Source: Moorena producens 3L (lineage in GTDB: Bacteria; Cyanobacteriota; Cyanobacteriia; Cyanobacteriales; Coleofasciculaceae). From it: a stretch of 59,279 bases of DNA. Made by a program: the position numbers and the translations under genes. Positions 32,341 to 41,405 of this stretch are shown here, piece after piece. The first letter of the stretch is position 1; every line of letters begins with the position of its first letter. The stretch covers positions 1 through 59,279 of the forward strand of contig NZ_GL890843.1 in the NCBI RefSeq assembly GCF_000211815.1, in the 5' to 3' direction. The notes below the pieces were generated by a model, which had not been told where the DNA came from, did no database searches, and saw only the letters and a list, made by a program, of their open reading frames with translations.

Positions 32341-33810
32341 TCAGTCAGTGCTATTGATCAGAAAATTTTCATAATTCTTATCTTTAGCAGTCTTCACTTC
32401 AGCAATACTTTCCATTTCAGAAGAAAGCTTATTTTGATGCTGGTGATACTTATGTGCTGCCATAGTTAGACCCAAAAATCCCCAAATATAACATCCCCCA
32501 ACACCAAGCATAGCGCTACCAATCGGTAGCCCGATTAAATTACTCAAACCAATAGCACGAGCAGCACTCATGAAGGAATCACGGCGAATCTCAGGATATT
32601 GGAAAACACTATATACCAGCAGGAGCAATCCAGACATATACGGGAGAGTTCCAAACCAGCCTAGGGTAAAAAACATATCTAAAATGCCACTGTCAATCAC
32701 AACGCTTCGGATTTCCCCTTGTTCGATAGTGAATGTATTTCCAATCCCATTACCTAAAGCCATAGAAAGAGCTTTGCCAAGACTCTCTTCATAGATCTGT
32801 TGTCTAACTTCCGCACTGTGATCATTTCCAAGGTCAGAAAATGTTGCCAAACGACTACCAATTACCTCCGAGAATGGCTCAATCGTGGTTAACGGCACGA
32901 TACAAATTGCCATGACCAGGATAGAAATAATGATGCGCATCTGGATTTTGGGTTTGAGTGAACTGGTTAGGGAAGCTAGTCCAAAGAACCAGCTCGCCCA
33001 CATCGTCCGTGACAACGTGAGTAGAAAAGACAAGTAACCAGCTATGGAAGCAGGAATACGTAAAGGACTTTGATTATTAAATAACAACAGCAGACCCACC
33101 ATCATGGTTGCGGCAAACGGTCCAGTGGAATTCATCGTGCTCCACAAACGAATACCAAACGGTTCGGGATTCCCCATCGAGAACATTCTGGCGTTAATCA
33201 GCCAAAATCGATCCCACTCTGGTGCAATCACATATTGCACTATGCCATAGACTCCCATCACCAAGACACCCCAGAGGAATGTGCGCTGAATGTTTTCGCG
33301 ATAGCGAGGATAATCTCGCCAATTTATAAATAAGTAGAAACCTAACAGAATTGGGGTAAACCAGTCGATCAGTCCTCGAATAGCGAAAATAGGAGTGCTT
33401 TTAATCAGACCAATTATAAAGCCATACAAAATACTGGTGAATCCTAAAATAAAAGGCAAACCCCCCTGTTTATAGGCTCTAGGAAGGTATTTTAAAAAGG
33501 TATCCACAGTAATCCATGTCACCACAGGCGCTACTAGCAATACTGGACTCGGATTAACCCAGTTACTGCGATAGTCAATTAAACGACGAACCAATGGCAT
33601 CAGAAACCATAGCCACCACATAAAACCTAAGTAGAGCACAGGATACCGTCGATAGAGAAAAAGGCCCACGGCAAACCCTACCACAGGCAACAGAATACGC
33701 AGAATGCTGCCAGCACCAGCAATAATCCCCAGTATTGTAATCACAACAAATAACAGGATAGCTGTCCAAGCAGGGGCTGGTTCTAGTTTGATAGGAATTC
33801 CTTTTGTCAT
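32341..33810 (-). CDS. O-antigen ligase/polymerase-like membrane protein
   Basis: 489 aa with about ten to twelve hydrophobic segments spread over the first 455 residues, for example AILLFVVITILGIIAGAGSI, LRILLPVVGFAVGLFLYRRY, YLSFLLTLSRTMWASWFFGL and LLLLVYSVFQY. A large periplasmic-type loop is typical of the O-antigen ligase/Wzy superfamily (around LFNNQSPLRIP and LTLSRTMWAS, followed by the GNGIGNT segment). Wzy-type enzymes polymerise lipid-linked repeat units in the periplasm; WaaL-type enzymes transfer polymer to an acceptor. The position among glycosyltransferases with a Wzc-type kinase favours a polymerase. The hydrophilic C-terminus is cytoplasmic. Which of the two activities applies cannot be settled from sequence. 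Confidence 0.78.
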   Translation of the reverse strand: MTKGIPIKLEPAPAWTAILLFVVITILGIIAGAGSILRILLPVVGFAVGLFLYRRYPVLYLGFMWWLWFLMPLVRRLIDYRSNWVNPSPVLLVAPVVTWITVDTFLKYLPRAYKQGGLPFILGFTSILYGFIIGLIKSTPIFAIRGLIDWFTPILLGFYLFINWRDYPRYRENIQRTFLWGVLVMGVYGIVQYVIAPEWDRFWLINARMFSMGNPEPFGIRLWSTMNSTGPFAATMMVGLLLLFNNQSPLRIPASIAGYLSFLLTLSRTMWASWFFGLASLTSSLKPKIQMRIIISILVMAICIVPLTTIEPFSEVIGSRLATFSDLGNDHSAEVRQQIYEESLGKALSMALGNGIGNTFTIEQGEIRSVVIDSGILDMFFTLGWFGTLPYMSGLLLLVYSVFQYPEIRRDSFMSAARAIGLSNLIGLPIGSAMLGVGGCYIWGFLGLTMAAHKYHQHQNKLSSEMESIAEVKTAKDKNYENFLINSTD

Positions 33811-34351
33811 TAGGTGTTAGGGATTAGATACACAGTAGTTCTCAATTGGCTGAGGGAAAAAGTCCTAGGTTTTAGGGAGTAGGGAGTAGGGAGTAGGGAG
33901 TAGGGGTAATAAAATTAAATGTACTTAATAACTATTAGAAACGCTAGATCTGATAGATTAGAGATTAGTTAGTATTGATTAGAGATTAGTTAGTATTGAT
34001 TAGAGATTAGTTAGTAGTCATTTTTCGACTGCCTGTTCCCTATTTCATGTTCCCTATTTCTTATTCCCTATTTCCTGTTCCCTTTCCACATTTAGTCAAC
34101 AGTCAACCTTCAATCTTGGCCTTTGGCCACGCTACGCGAACAACCTTCAACCTTGGCCTTTGGCCACGCTACGCGAACAACCTTCAACCTTGGCCTTTGG
34201 CCACGCTACGCGAACAACCTTCAACCTTCAATCTTGGCCTTTGGCCACGCTACGCGAACAACCTTCAACCTTGGCCTTTGGCCACGCTACGCGAACAACC
34301 TTCAACCTTATTCAACCTTCAACCTTATTCAACCTTCAACAGTCTCTTTTG
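33811..34351. repeat. Intergenic tandem repeats, including a 37-bp unit
   Basis: 33874-33904 is a GGGAGTA heptamer tract. 33956-34016 has TTAGTATTGATTAGAGA repeats. About 34113-34340 is a tandem of a 37-bp unit containing CTTGGCCTTTGGCCACGCTA and CGCGAACAACCTTCAA, roughly six times and partly expanded by CTTCAAC heptamers. Long open frames here are repeat read-through; no gene is supported. Confidence 0.75.
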
Positions 34352-35284
34352 CTAGCCTAAGCACTTTTTCCAGCTCAACCAACCCTGCCAACGTCCACGC
34401 AAAGAAGCAAGCCACTTTTGTCCTGCTAAAAGTCCTTCCTTGGGGAAAGACCGCAAACATTGCAGGAAACCGGGTTTAATTTGCGTTCCCACCAATGTTG
34501 ACCAAACTATAAATATAATCCGTTGTAGAACAGGGAAGTAATCTAACAAAACTATAGTTTCATTATGTGCCGCATTAATTAGGGCAGTATCGCTAAAAAC
34601 TATGCCTCGCTGATCCTCATCAAAACGCTGTGCTGGATAGTGGTCTACTGCTACCCCTGGGTCATAAATCAGCTTCCAACCGGCTTTTCTTAGGGCTAGA
34701 CTAAACCCCAGATCATTATGGACTTGAGCTCCCGTCCCTCGCAGACGCTGATCAAAGCGCAAGCCCGATATAGCAGTTCGTCGATAGCTCATGTTAGCGC
34801 CCTTAAGGACATCCACCTCCCGAGGTAAACCTACCCCCAGGTGATGATTACCAATCACCCGTCCATACCATTGCACTCGACCCACTCGTTCTCTAGCACC
34901 ATTTTCCAGGTAGTTACCCAGATGTACCCAATCCCGTCCACCGACACCCCCGATCCGGTGATCGGACAGGAAGTGAGTTTCAATATAAGCTAACCAATTG
35001 CCACGGGGAGCAGCATCATCATCGGTAATGGCAATAATATCTCCCTGTGCTGCATCAAGACCTGCGTTGAGAGCGGCCACTTGCCCGGGAATACTTAATT
35101 TCACAGGACGCATGGGTAAAACCTCAGGGTTGAATGCTTCAAGAAACCCCCAAGTTTCAGGATCAGTATCCCGTACAATCACCAAGACCTCATCCACTGG
35201 TCGAGTTTGCTTCTCCAGGGCCTCTAAACACCGTTCTAGGTCTTTTGGACGGCGATAGGTGGGGACTATAACAGTTATTCTCAT
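34352..35284 (-). CDS. GT2-family glycosyltransferase
   Basis: 310 aa from the ATG at 35282-35284 (MRITVIVPTYRRPKDLERCL). The frame stays open upstream to 35404, but that stretch is ATGCAGA-type heptamer sequence reading ILHSAFCILHSAF and is rejected as coding. GT-A fold: nucleotide-binding VIVPTYRR, DEVLVIVRDTD, QVAALNAGLDAAQGDIIAIT, then the DDD metal-binding triad (ITDDDAAP), and an acceptor-side GANMSYRRTAISGLRFD with DLGFSLALRKAGW. Inverting family; substrate not visible. It is a member of the exopolysaccharide run, next to another GT2 gene (161-bp repeat-bearing gap). Confidence 0.87.
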   Translation of the reverse strand: MRITVIVPTYRRPKDLERCLEALEKQTRPVDEVLVIVRDTDPETWGFLEAFNPEVLPMRPVKLSIPGQVAALNAGLDAAQGDIIAITDDDAAPRGNWLAYIETHFLSDHRIGGVGGRDWVHLGNYLENGARERVGRVQWYGRVIGNHHLGVGLPREVDVLKGANMSYRRTAISGLRFDQRLRGTGAQVHNDLGFSLALRKAGWKLIYDPGVAVDHYPAQRFDEDQRGIVFSDTALINAAHNETIVLLDYFPVLQRIIFIVWSTLVGTQIKPGFLQCLRSFPKEGLLAGQKWLASLRGRWQGWLSWKKCLG

Positions 35285-35445
35285 TTCTTCTACGGTTGAG
35301 TTAGGTTGAAGGTTGGAGGTTGAAGGTTGTTTGTCAGAATGCAGAATGTAGAATGCAGAATGTAGAATGCAGAATGCAGAATGCAGAATGTAGAATTCGG
35401 GCATTCTAAATTCTAAATTCTACATTCTAAATTCTAAACAGATTA

Positions 35446-36471
35446 CTATCCTGCTGTTTGAGACCGTAAATAACTCTGTAGAGTACTTAACCAACCTTTC
35501 ACCATACCTTTCAACCGTAATTCCATAGAAATTGTCCATTCAAAGACAGGACGAAAGCCCCATCTCGATAAGAACATGCGAAATCGCAAAGCTGGTGAAT
35601 CTCCTAACTCTTTCAATAGAGCAATCAGCTCCGTGCGTTCTACCTCATTGAACAGTGGACGATAACAGTATGCTGTGTGTCTTAAGGCCAGTTTACGACG
35701 CTGCTCCTCAATCACCTTTGTATCCCAACCCCGTCGCTTAAAACCAGGCAAGATACTGTCTTCAAAAACCCGAATACATCCTTGTAATTCAATATTTTTA
35801 CGCTTAGGACGTAGATTTTTAGCATCAGTCCAAACGCGATAACGCGCTAATATCTCATTGGCATAAACGTTGCCATAACCCGCATCTGCCATTCTGACCC
35901 ACATGTTATAGTCCTGTACAAAATCGGGACTATCTTCATAAAACCTAACTGCTGGCAACGCTTCAGCCCGAAACATAGCGATATTTGCAGCTACTTTTAC
36001 GCCAAAAACTGCGGCTCGTAGTGAGTCGTCTGCGCTCTGAAACTCGTGCTGTCTTGCAATACGTCGCACATCTCGATTGTTACTGCGTTCATCAATTTCC
36101 TGCACAGCACTATGGGCATAACCCGCCTCTGGATGCTTCTCTAGCAGGGGTAGTAACGTTTCTACATAGTTGGGTAACAGGGCATCATCTGAATCCAAAC
36201 GAACAATAAATTCAGTGTTTGGCTGTTTCAAAACCCAATTGTTGTTAGCGGCCATACCTAGGTTTTTAGGGTGCCGATAGTACCGTACTTGAGGAAACTG
36301 CTGGCATAGTTGTGCCATAACCTCAGGGGTTTCATCAGTGCTAGCGTCGTCTGACACCCAAACTTCCACATTGGGATAGGTTTGACGGCAGGCGCTGCCC
36401 ACTGACTCCCATAAGTACTGGGATTGATTATAGGTAGGAATGCAAATAGCAACTGGTTTCATATCCTGCAT
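35446..36471 (-). CDS. GT2-family glycosyltransferase
   Basis: 341 aa. VAICIPTYNQSQYLWESVGS at the N-terminus, VEVWVSDDASTDETPEVM, NLGMAANNNWVLKQ, and the metal-binding IVRLDSDDALLP are the GT-A landmarks. DYNMWVRMADAG is the acceptor-side ED-like segment. An AAGGA sequence about 10 bases upstream favours the ATG at 36471 over the second ATG at 36462. The C-terminal region (about 290-341) is amphipathic and basic. Neighbours are a GT2 gene downstream and the frameshifted methyltransferase upstream, all on the minus strand. Donor unknown. Confidence 0.87.
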   Translation of the reverse strand: MQDMKPVAICIPTYNQSQYLWESVGSACRQTYPNVEVWVSDDASTDETPEVMAQLCQQFPQVRYYRHPKNLGMAANNNWVLKQPNTEFIVRLDSDDALLPNYVETLLPLLEKHPEAGYAHSAVQEIDERSNNRDVRRIARQHEFQSADDSLRAAVFGVKVAANIAMFRAEALPAVRFYEDSPDFVQDYNMWVRMADAGYGNVYANEILARYRVWTDAKNLRPKRKNIELQGCIRVFEDSILPGFKRRGWDTKVIEEQRRKLALRHTAYCYRPLFNEVERTELIALLKELGDSPALRFRMFLSRWGFRPVFEWTISMELRLKGMVKGWLSTLQSYLRSQTAG

Positions 36472-36615
36472 CAGGAGTAGTTCCTTTATACGAAAGTTAT
36501 GTTAAAATCAAATAACCGTAAGAACTGTTGAATTTTCCTTCGTCAAGAGTGCTATTTTTTGATTCAACAGCAACAAATAGCGATCCGGTTAGTTTCGCAA
36601 AAATGCTCTATAGGG

Positions 36616-37522
36616 TTATTTTTTGACCAAAAAATTCTTAACAAATTGTTTCAATAGTCCTGATTTACCAGACAAATACTCTACTATCACCTTTTTATCT
36701 TGCCAGAGAATAAAATAATCCCTTAAAGACCACTTATCGACCTTGGTAAATTCCATAGGTTTAAAGACTGAACTATACCAAGTAAGCACCATGCCCTTTT
36801 TCAAAAACATGAAGGGACTTTGACCTTTAAATTTTCGATTTGACTCTAAATGAGTTGGGTGTCTACCTGTAACATCACCATAAGCATCGGTGATCAGTGC
36901 AATGCCTTCTGTTTTTAACATGGAGCGTATATTAGCAATGGCGATCCATGGCTCAGTAAGGTGTTCGAGAACATCGAAAGAAATTACAACATCGTACTGA
37001 TTATCCAAACAGGCTTCATAGGTAGGAATCAAGTTGATACCATATGTCTAACAAGCCATAATGTTTAAATCGCTTGGTGACAAAATCATAGATTTTACTG
37101 CCTGGAAAATCGCAGTAATCAACTTGACAACCATTCATCCCTAAGTACAGAGAGTCATTGCCTGTACCATCACCCAGTAACAAAATTTTTAAATCACCAG
37201 TTGTCTTCCCTTTCTGTGAGGCATACTTCTGAATCCTTTCTAGGGTTATTTCTATCAATTGCTTTCGTCCAGGTCTAGCCCAAAAAACCATTGTTTCAAA
37301 TATGAAGCCATACCCATTTTTATAAAGAGCCTCCATATTGGCATCATACTGGTGAGGGGTAACTCCAAAGTTTTGGGCATCTTGACAAACATTCCAGCCT
37401 AGTTGCAGCGCTTCCTGCCAGACTCGATGGTTTACCTCGTCTCTGGGCAGTTCGGTAAAGTTACTAATTTCATCAACAATAGGTTCGAGCTCAGTGGGAA
37501 GTTTAATTAGTAGGTTAGACAT
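36616..37522 (-). pseudogene. SAM-dependent methyltransferase, split by a one-base frameshift
   Basis: The upstream frame (37522 to 37016) encodes a helical N-terminal region and the SAM-binding motif I LKILLLGDGTGNDSLYL, then VDYCDFPGSKIYDF, breaking at GLLDI. The downstream frame (from about 37044 to 36616) continues GINLIPTYEACLDNQYDVVI, SFDVLEHLTEPW, motif-III-like MLKTEGIALITDAYGD and a basic C-terminus. Removing one T in the CATATG at 37041-37046 joins them as GLLDIGINLIPTYEA. Joined length is about 300 aa, normal for class I methyltransferases of glycan clusters. A sequencing error or a recent mutation would look the same. Substrate probably a sugar or lipid-linked glycan, by context only. 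Confidence 0.8.
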
Positions 37523-37764
37523 AACTATTGAGAATTGAGAATTGAGAATTGAGAATTGAGAATTGAGAATTGAGAATTTTCTACCTTAAAAATCCTCGGG
37601 AGTATCGTTATCTGTTGACCTGCAACCTGCAACCTGCAACCTTCAACCTGCAACCTGCAACCTTCAACCTTCAACCTGCAACCTGCAACCTGCAACCTTC
37701 AACCTGCAACCTGCAACCTGCAACCTTCAACCTGCAACCTGCAACCTGCAACATTAAATTTAGA
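37523..37764. repeat. Heptamer tandem tracts
   Basis: AGAATTG heptamers at 37529-37575 and ACCTGCA/ACCTTCA heptamers at about 37617-37750. No gene is supported. Confidence 0.8.
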
Positions 37765-38886
37765 CTACCTGATCAGTTCTTCAAATAAATCCACATAGCT
37801 TTGTGCCATCTTTTCCCAACTGTATTGGGCGGCTATCATTGGTGCAGCTTGGCTCATCTGTTTCCTTTTTTCAGGATTACTAACCAAAAAGCTTAACTCC
37901 TTTGCCAAAGCCTGGGTATCGTTGGGGTCAGACAAGACCACTCCGCAGGCTGGGGTAACCAATTCAGCCCCCCCGGCTGTGCTTGCGGTAATCACTGGCA
38001 AGCCGGAAGCCATTGCTTCTAGGAGCACTAGTGTGCAGGCTTCATAGCGGGATGGAAAGACAAATAAATCTACGGCTCGCATGATCTGTGGGAGGTCACG
38101 TCGGTACCCCAGAAAATGTACCCGTTCGCTGACATTTAGGGTTGCGGCTAGCTGAGGATAGGGACTACCTTCTGTGATGCCAGCAACAGCCAGGTGTAAT
38201 TCAGGCACTTGGACTAAGGCGTGCAGAATTGTATCCAAGTTCTTCCGAGGTGTTCGGATGTCTCCAGCAAAAAATGCTAAAGGCACTCCCTCAGGAAGAC
38301 CCAATTGTTTGCGGTCAGCCACACCGGGATAAAATTCCTGTAAGTCAACACCATTGACAATTACCCGAATGGATTCAGGGGGTACACCAATGTCTACTAA
38401 TTCTTTCTTGACCTTTCCGGAAACTGCGACTACTACTTTTGCCTGACGGAAGGATTTTTTTTCCCAATGGGCATTCAAGATTGTAACTAGCCACTGGTAA
38501 AGACCATACAAATCCCGACGTAGCCGAGAAGTATGGGCAGGCGATCGCAACCAAGAACTGTGGACAAAATGTACAGCATTCACATCTGAGCCAGCTCTGG
38601 TAATGGAGCCGTTAACCTTTACTAAGTCCAGCTCACTACGGTGTTGATTTAACCAATTGCCACTCCGCCAGGAAAAAACTAGATGACGAATTAGTGCTGT
38701 TGGCCACCTTTTAACTGGAATGAAAATCCAGTTTACCTGATTGCTCTGCTGGAGTTCTGGGGCGACATTACTGGCTAATAAAGTGACGTGATGACCGCGA
38801 CGAATGGCTTCTTTGGCGACTTCATAGTTGACTCGACCTTGGCCATCATTTTTCATGACTTTGTGGGTAACGATACAGAGTTTCAT
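37765..38886 (-). CDS. GT4-family glycosyltransferase
   Basis: 373 aa. MKLCIVTHKVMKNDGQGRVN opens with the GQGRVNYEVA loop of this GT4 branch. Then VNAVHFVHSSW, VVAVSGKVKKELVDIGVP, IRVIVNGVDLQEFYPG, donor half LAFFAGDIRTPRKNLDTILH, VHFLGYRRDLPQIMRAVDLF and SRYEACTLVLLEAMASGLPV with the E-x7-E motif (EACTLVLLE). It is a member of the exopolysaccharide cluster between the methyltransferase and the GT14-like gene. Substrate not visible. Confidence 0.88.
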   Translation of the reverse strand: MKLCIVTHKVMKNDGQGRVNYEVAKEAIRRGHHVTLLASNVAPELQQSNQVNWIFIPVKRWPTALIRHLVFSWRSGNWLNQHRSELDLVKVNGSITRAGSDVNAVHFVHSSWLRSPAHTSRLRRDLYGLYQWLVTILNAHWEKKSFRQAKVVVAVSGKVKKELVDIGVPPESIRVIVNGVDLQEFYPGVADRKQLGLPEGVPLAFFAGDIRTPRKNLDTILHALVQVPELHLAVAGITEGSPYPQLAATLNVSERVHFLGYRRDLPQIMRAVDLFVFPSRYEACTLVLLEAMASGLPVITASTAGGAELVTPACGVVLSDPNDTQALAKELSFLVSNPEKRKQMSQAAPMIAAQYSWEKMAQSYVDLFEELIR

Positions 38887-39030
38887 GAGTAGCTATCCTG
38901 TTAAAATTATCGAAAACTCTGACTAGTGCATCCTTCGCAGAAGTCTTTAACTACCTGATCTAGCAATCCTAATTTAAACCTTAAAGACATCAGAAGGACT
39001 ATAGGTATATTATTCCCTATTATCCCCATC

Positions 39031-39954
39031 TTACCCAAGATGTTTGTCCAGCATATCGATAACTTTGGCATCTACTTTATCATCGAATTTGCGGGCAAAG
39101 TGCTTACCAGAAGTAATCATTGACTCAAAATCTTGGACACCCATGATAGCTGGATAGGGAGGAGTCCAAGAGATATAACGTTTGTTATCATTGAATAGTT
39201 TTAGCATCGACTGGTTGAGCAGGATGCTCTGGATGAAAGACTCATCTGGTACGAGTGTGTTTCGATAGTGTTCTACAAATGCTGGGTTACGCTGAACAAA
39301 TTGATGGATATATTGAATACAGCGGTAGGAAAGTGTGTGCCACTGAGAACCCGCGTAGCACTGAAACTCTGGGGTGAAAGGTGTTGAAACGCAACGGATT
39401 GCTATTCTGGCACCAAACTTACCAGCCCTGATCCGGACTAGGGGCTGCCAATTGACAACACGATATAGTTTATACACTATAGCCTTTAGACTAGCTGGCA
39501 GCTTATAGTAGCGAAAAAAATAGCGCTCTATGCCCAAATCTTTGCCCCACTGCCAAGCTGTTTCTGGTGGTTCTTGTACCGGAAAATATTCCATAAATCC
39601 GTCATATTCGGTGTTCTGCAAGAACTGCTCGATTTGGCTGATTGGCTGAATGGGATAGTCTTGACCAGAGAGGAATATCAACCAGTCAAATGTCACAGAA
39701 TTATCTATTAACCAGTTGATGCAGCGAAGTTCCATTTCCACCATAGAAAAATCTGCCCACTCAACTGGAACATAGTCTTCCAGGATGTGAACATTGTTGA
39801 TCTGCTCAAAAGACGTTGGGCTAAGGCTCGACTTAGATTGATCATGGTGAATTAAGACCTGGGACTCAGGGTTACCAGTCTTAATTTTATTGACTAGTCT
39901 GACAACTTGGTCTGGATTGCTATGAGAAGCAATTAGGTAAAGGATTTTAGTCAT
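39031..39954 (-). CDS. GT14 (Branch/core-2-like) beta-1,6-N-acetylglucosaminyltransferase family protein
   Basis: 307 aa. ILYLIASHSNPDQVVRLVNK at the N-terminus, VLIHHDQSKSS, VEWADFSMVEMELRCINWLI, and FDWLIFLSGQDYPIQPISQI are the signature of the Branch family (core-2/I GlcNAc-transferases and plant or bacterial relatives). QWHTLSYRCIQYI and PDESFIQSILL lie in the second half. Bacterial members occur in capsule and exopolysaccharide clusters; the actual sugar may differ from GlcNAc. It has no transmembrane anchor and is predicted cytosolic. It lies between a GT4 gene and the pyruvyltransferase-like gene on the same strand. Confidence 0.85.
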   Translation of the reverse strand: MTKILYLIASHSNPDQVVRLVNKIKTGNPESQVLIHHDQSKSSLSPTSFEQINNVHILEDYVPVEWADFSMVEMELRCINWLIDNSVTFDWLIFLSGQDYPIQPISQIEQFLQNTEYDGFMEYFPVQEPPETAWQWGKDLGIERYFFRYYKLPASLKAIVYKLYRVVNWQPLVRIRAGKFGARIAIRCVSTPFTPEFQCYAGSQWHTLSYRCIQYIHQFVQRNPAFVEHYRNTLVPDESFIQSILLNQSMLKLFNDNKRYISWTPPYPAIMGVQDFESMITSGKHFARKFDDKVDAKVIDMLDKHLG

Positions 39955-40045
39955 GATTGACTCTTAGGTTTAAACATTAGCGCATTCTATTCCCGTTTTC
40001 TCTATCAGGACTTACGCAGTAACTCTACCTGTGGGGTGTGTTATT

Positions 40046-40229
40046 GTAAGCATTCAGCCGCCAGCGGTCAGCCGTCAGCTTTCCATAACTCAGATTAAAC
40101 GAATGCTTACTTGTTTTATTCTAAAGCTGTTCGGTGTAGCTTCCTAATAGCCCATAAGCAGATCAAGTAGCGTGCGCCTAGCGCATTAGCTGATAGCTGA
40201 TAGCTGATAGCTGATAGCTTAATGCTTAC
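40046..40229. mobile_element. GTAAGCATTCAGC-ended MITE-like element with 8-bp target duplication
   Basis: 184 bp: left GTAAGCATTCAGCCGCCAGC, interior ATCAAGTAGCGTGCGCCTAG, right TAGCTGA heptamers ending AGCTTAATGCTTAC. Perfect direct repeats GTGTTATT flank it (40038-40045 and 40230-40237). An internal CGAATGCTTAC near 40099-40109 suggests nesting of a smaller unit. Confidence 0.8.
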
Positions 40230-40266
40230 GTGTTATTAACGCCCCCTACTACTTAAGTCCTATCTA

Positions 40267-41388
40267 TTACTGCAGTCCTATTGATAAAGGATAGGACTCT
40301 AACATTTCTTCTACAGCAAATTCAAGTTCTGAGGGGTCTTTTATAAACCGGCAGAATGGAATTTGTGACGTCCATGCTTCGTAAAATGCTTCATTCTTGT
40401 AATAAGAGTTAGGAAGAAAGATATGAGGAATCTCTAAAAGAGTACTAAGGATATGACCATGCAAACGATTAGTTATAATTAAACGATGCCTTTTGAATTG
40501 ATAGATGCCGCTGTGCATCAGGCCCCAAGATGCTAGATTAATTTGGGAGTTATGGGTTGTTTTAAATTTCGCAGTATTAGTATGAAAATACTTCCAGTTT
40601 TGTCGGGATAACCATTCTTTAGGAGTTGCTAATCCTCGCTCATAAACTTCCCGAATTATTCTGACCAATCCTGGAATACGCCAATACCAACCTTTAGAGA
40701 GTTGCTTAGTAGTTCTTAGGGTCCATCTATCTGAAACCCAGTCTTCTAAGACGAGATTTTTTATCTGAGAAGAAAGAATCAGGTTACTAGTAGTCTTAAG
40801 TTCTTGATCCTTTCGGCAAAGATAAAGACTAGAATCCTCTTGAGCAGGCTGGATGGAGTCAGTAGATAGACCAGCCATTTGAAATGCCATATCAGGGGCT
40901 TTAATCACCCGACAATTCCAGAAATTTTGAAGAGCAATTTCATAGCTGACTTGATCTCGGGTAAATAGGGTTAGGTTAGGATGGGAGTTGAAAACTTTTG
41001 CCGCTTTTTTGAGGTTTTCGGGATTCCTAAAATAAATAGTCTGAGGAAAAATAATAATTGGTCTATCTCGATAGTTTTCTATAATCGATTCTCTAAAATT
41101 TTGAAAACCTTCATATAGATCACCTAATGCGCCTCCTCCATTAAAGATTATGGGGCATTTATCCATTTTTTTTAGGCTGGCATGAGAGAAACCGTTAATA
41201 CCAGTGGCATACTTGATTTTCGTTTTTAAGGTATCTGTCAAAAATAGTACAGAGCCTAACCAAATCAGGTGGTCACCAATATTGTAATGATCAGGATTGT
41301 CTAGCAGTATACATTCTTCAAATTTGTCTAACTGTCCTAGGGAGTTATGAAGAACTTCTTTTACGTTTTTTGGTGTTGAAATATTCAT
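40267..41388 (-). CDS. Polysaccharide pyruvyl transferase family protein
   Basis: 373 aa from the ATG at 41386-41388 (MNISTPKNVKEVLHNSL). The frame is open further upstream, but that part overlaps the preceding GT2 gene and is rejected. ILLDNPDHYNIGDHLIWLGS is the family N-terminal loop, then PIIFNGGGALGDLYEGF, PIIIFPQTIYF, TLFTRDQVSYEIAL, and RLIITNRLHGHILSTLLEIP, with the conserved (R)LHGHI segment. Members transfer pyruvate, or in a few cases act as sialyltransferase-like enzymes, on exopolysaccharide sugars. It starts 17 bases after the upstream GT2 gene and is almost certainly in the same operon. It is distinct from csaB at 17749, which has the GYYGKGNGGDEA loop. Confidence 0.83.
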   Translation of the reverse strand: MNISTPKNVKEVLHNSLGQLDKFEECILLDNPDHYNIGDHLIWLGSVLFLTDTLKTKIKYATGINGFSHASLKKMDKCPIIFNGGGALGDLYEGFQNFRESIIENYRDRPIIIFPQTIYFRNPENLKKAAKVFNSHPNLTLFTRDQVSYEIALQNFWNCRVIKAPDMAFQMAGLSTDSIQPAQEDSSLYLCRKDQELKTTSNLILSSQIKNLVLEDWVSDRWTLRTTKQLSKGWYWRIPGLVRIIREVYERGLATPKEWLSRQNWKYFHTNTAKFKTTHNSQINLASWGLMHSGIYQFKRHRLIITNRLHGHILSTLLEIPHIFLPNSYYKNEAFYEAWTSQIPFCRFIKDPSELEFAVEEMLESYPLSIGLQ

Positions 41389-41405
41389 CGTAATTACTGA
41401 AATTA

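Noticed and set aside
34113..34340. Possible CRISPR-like array (37-bp repeats)
   Set aside because: The repeats are directly adjacent with no unique spacers; they are tandem repeat units.
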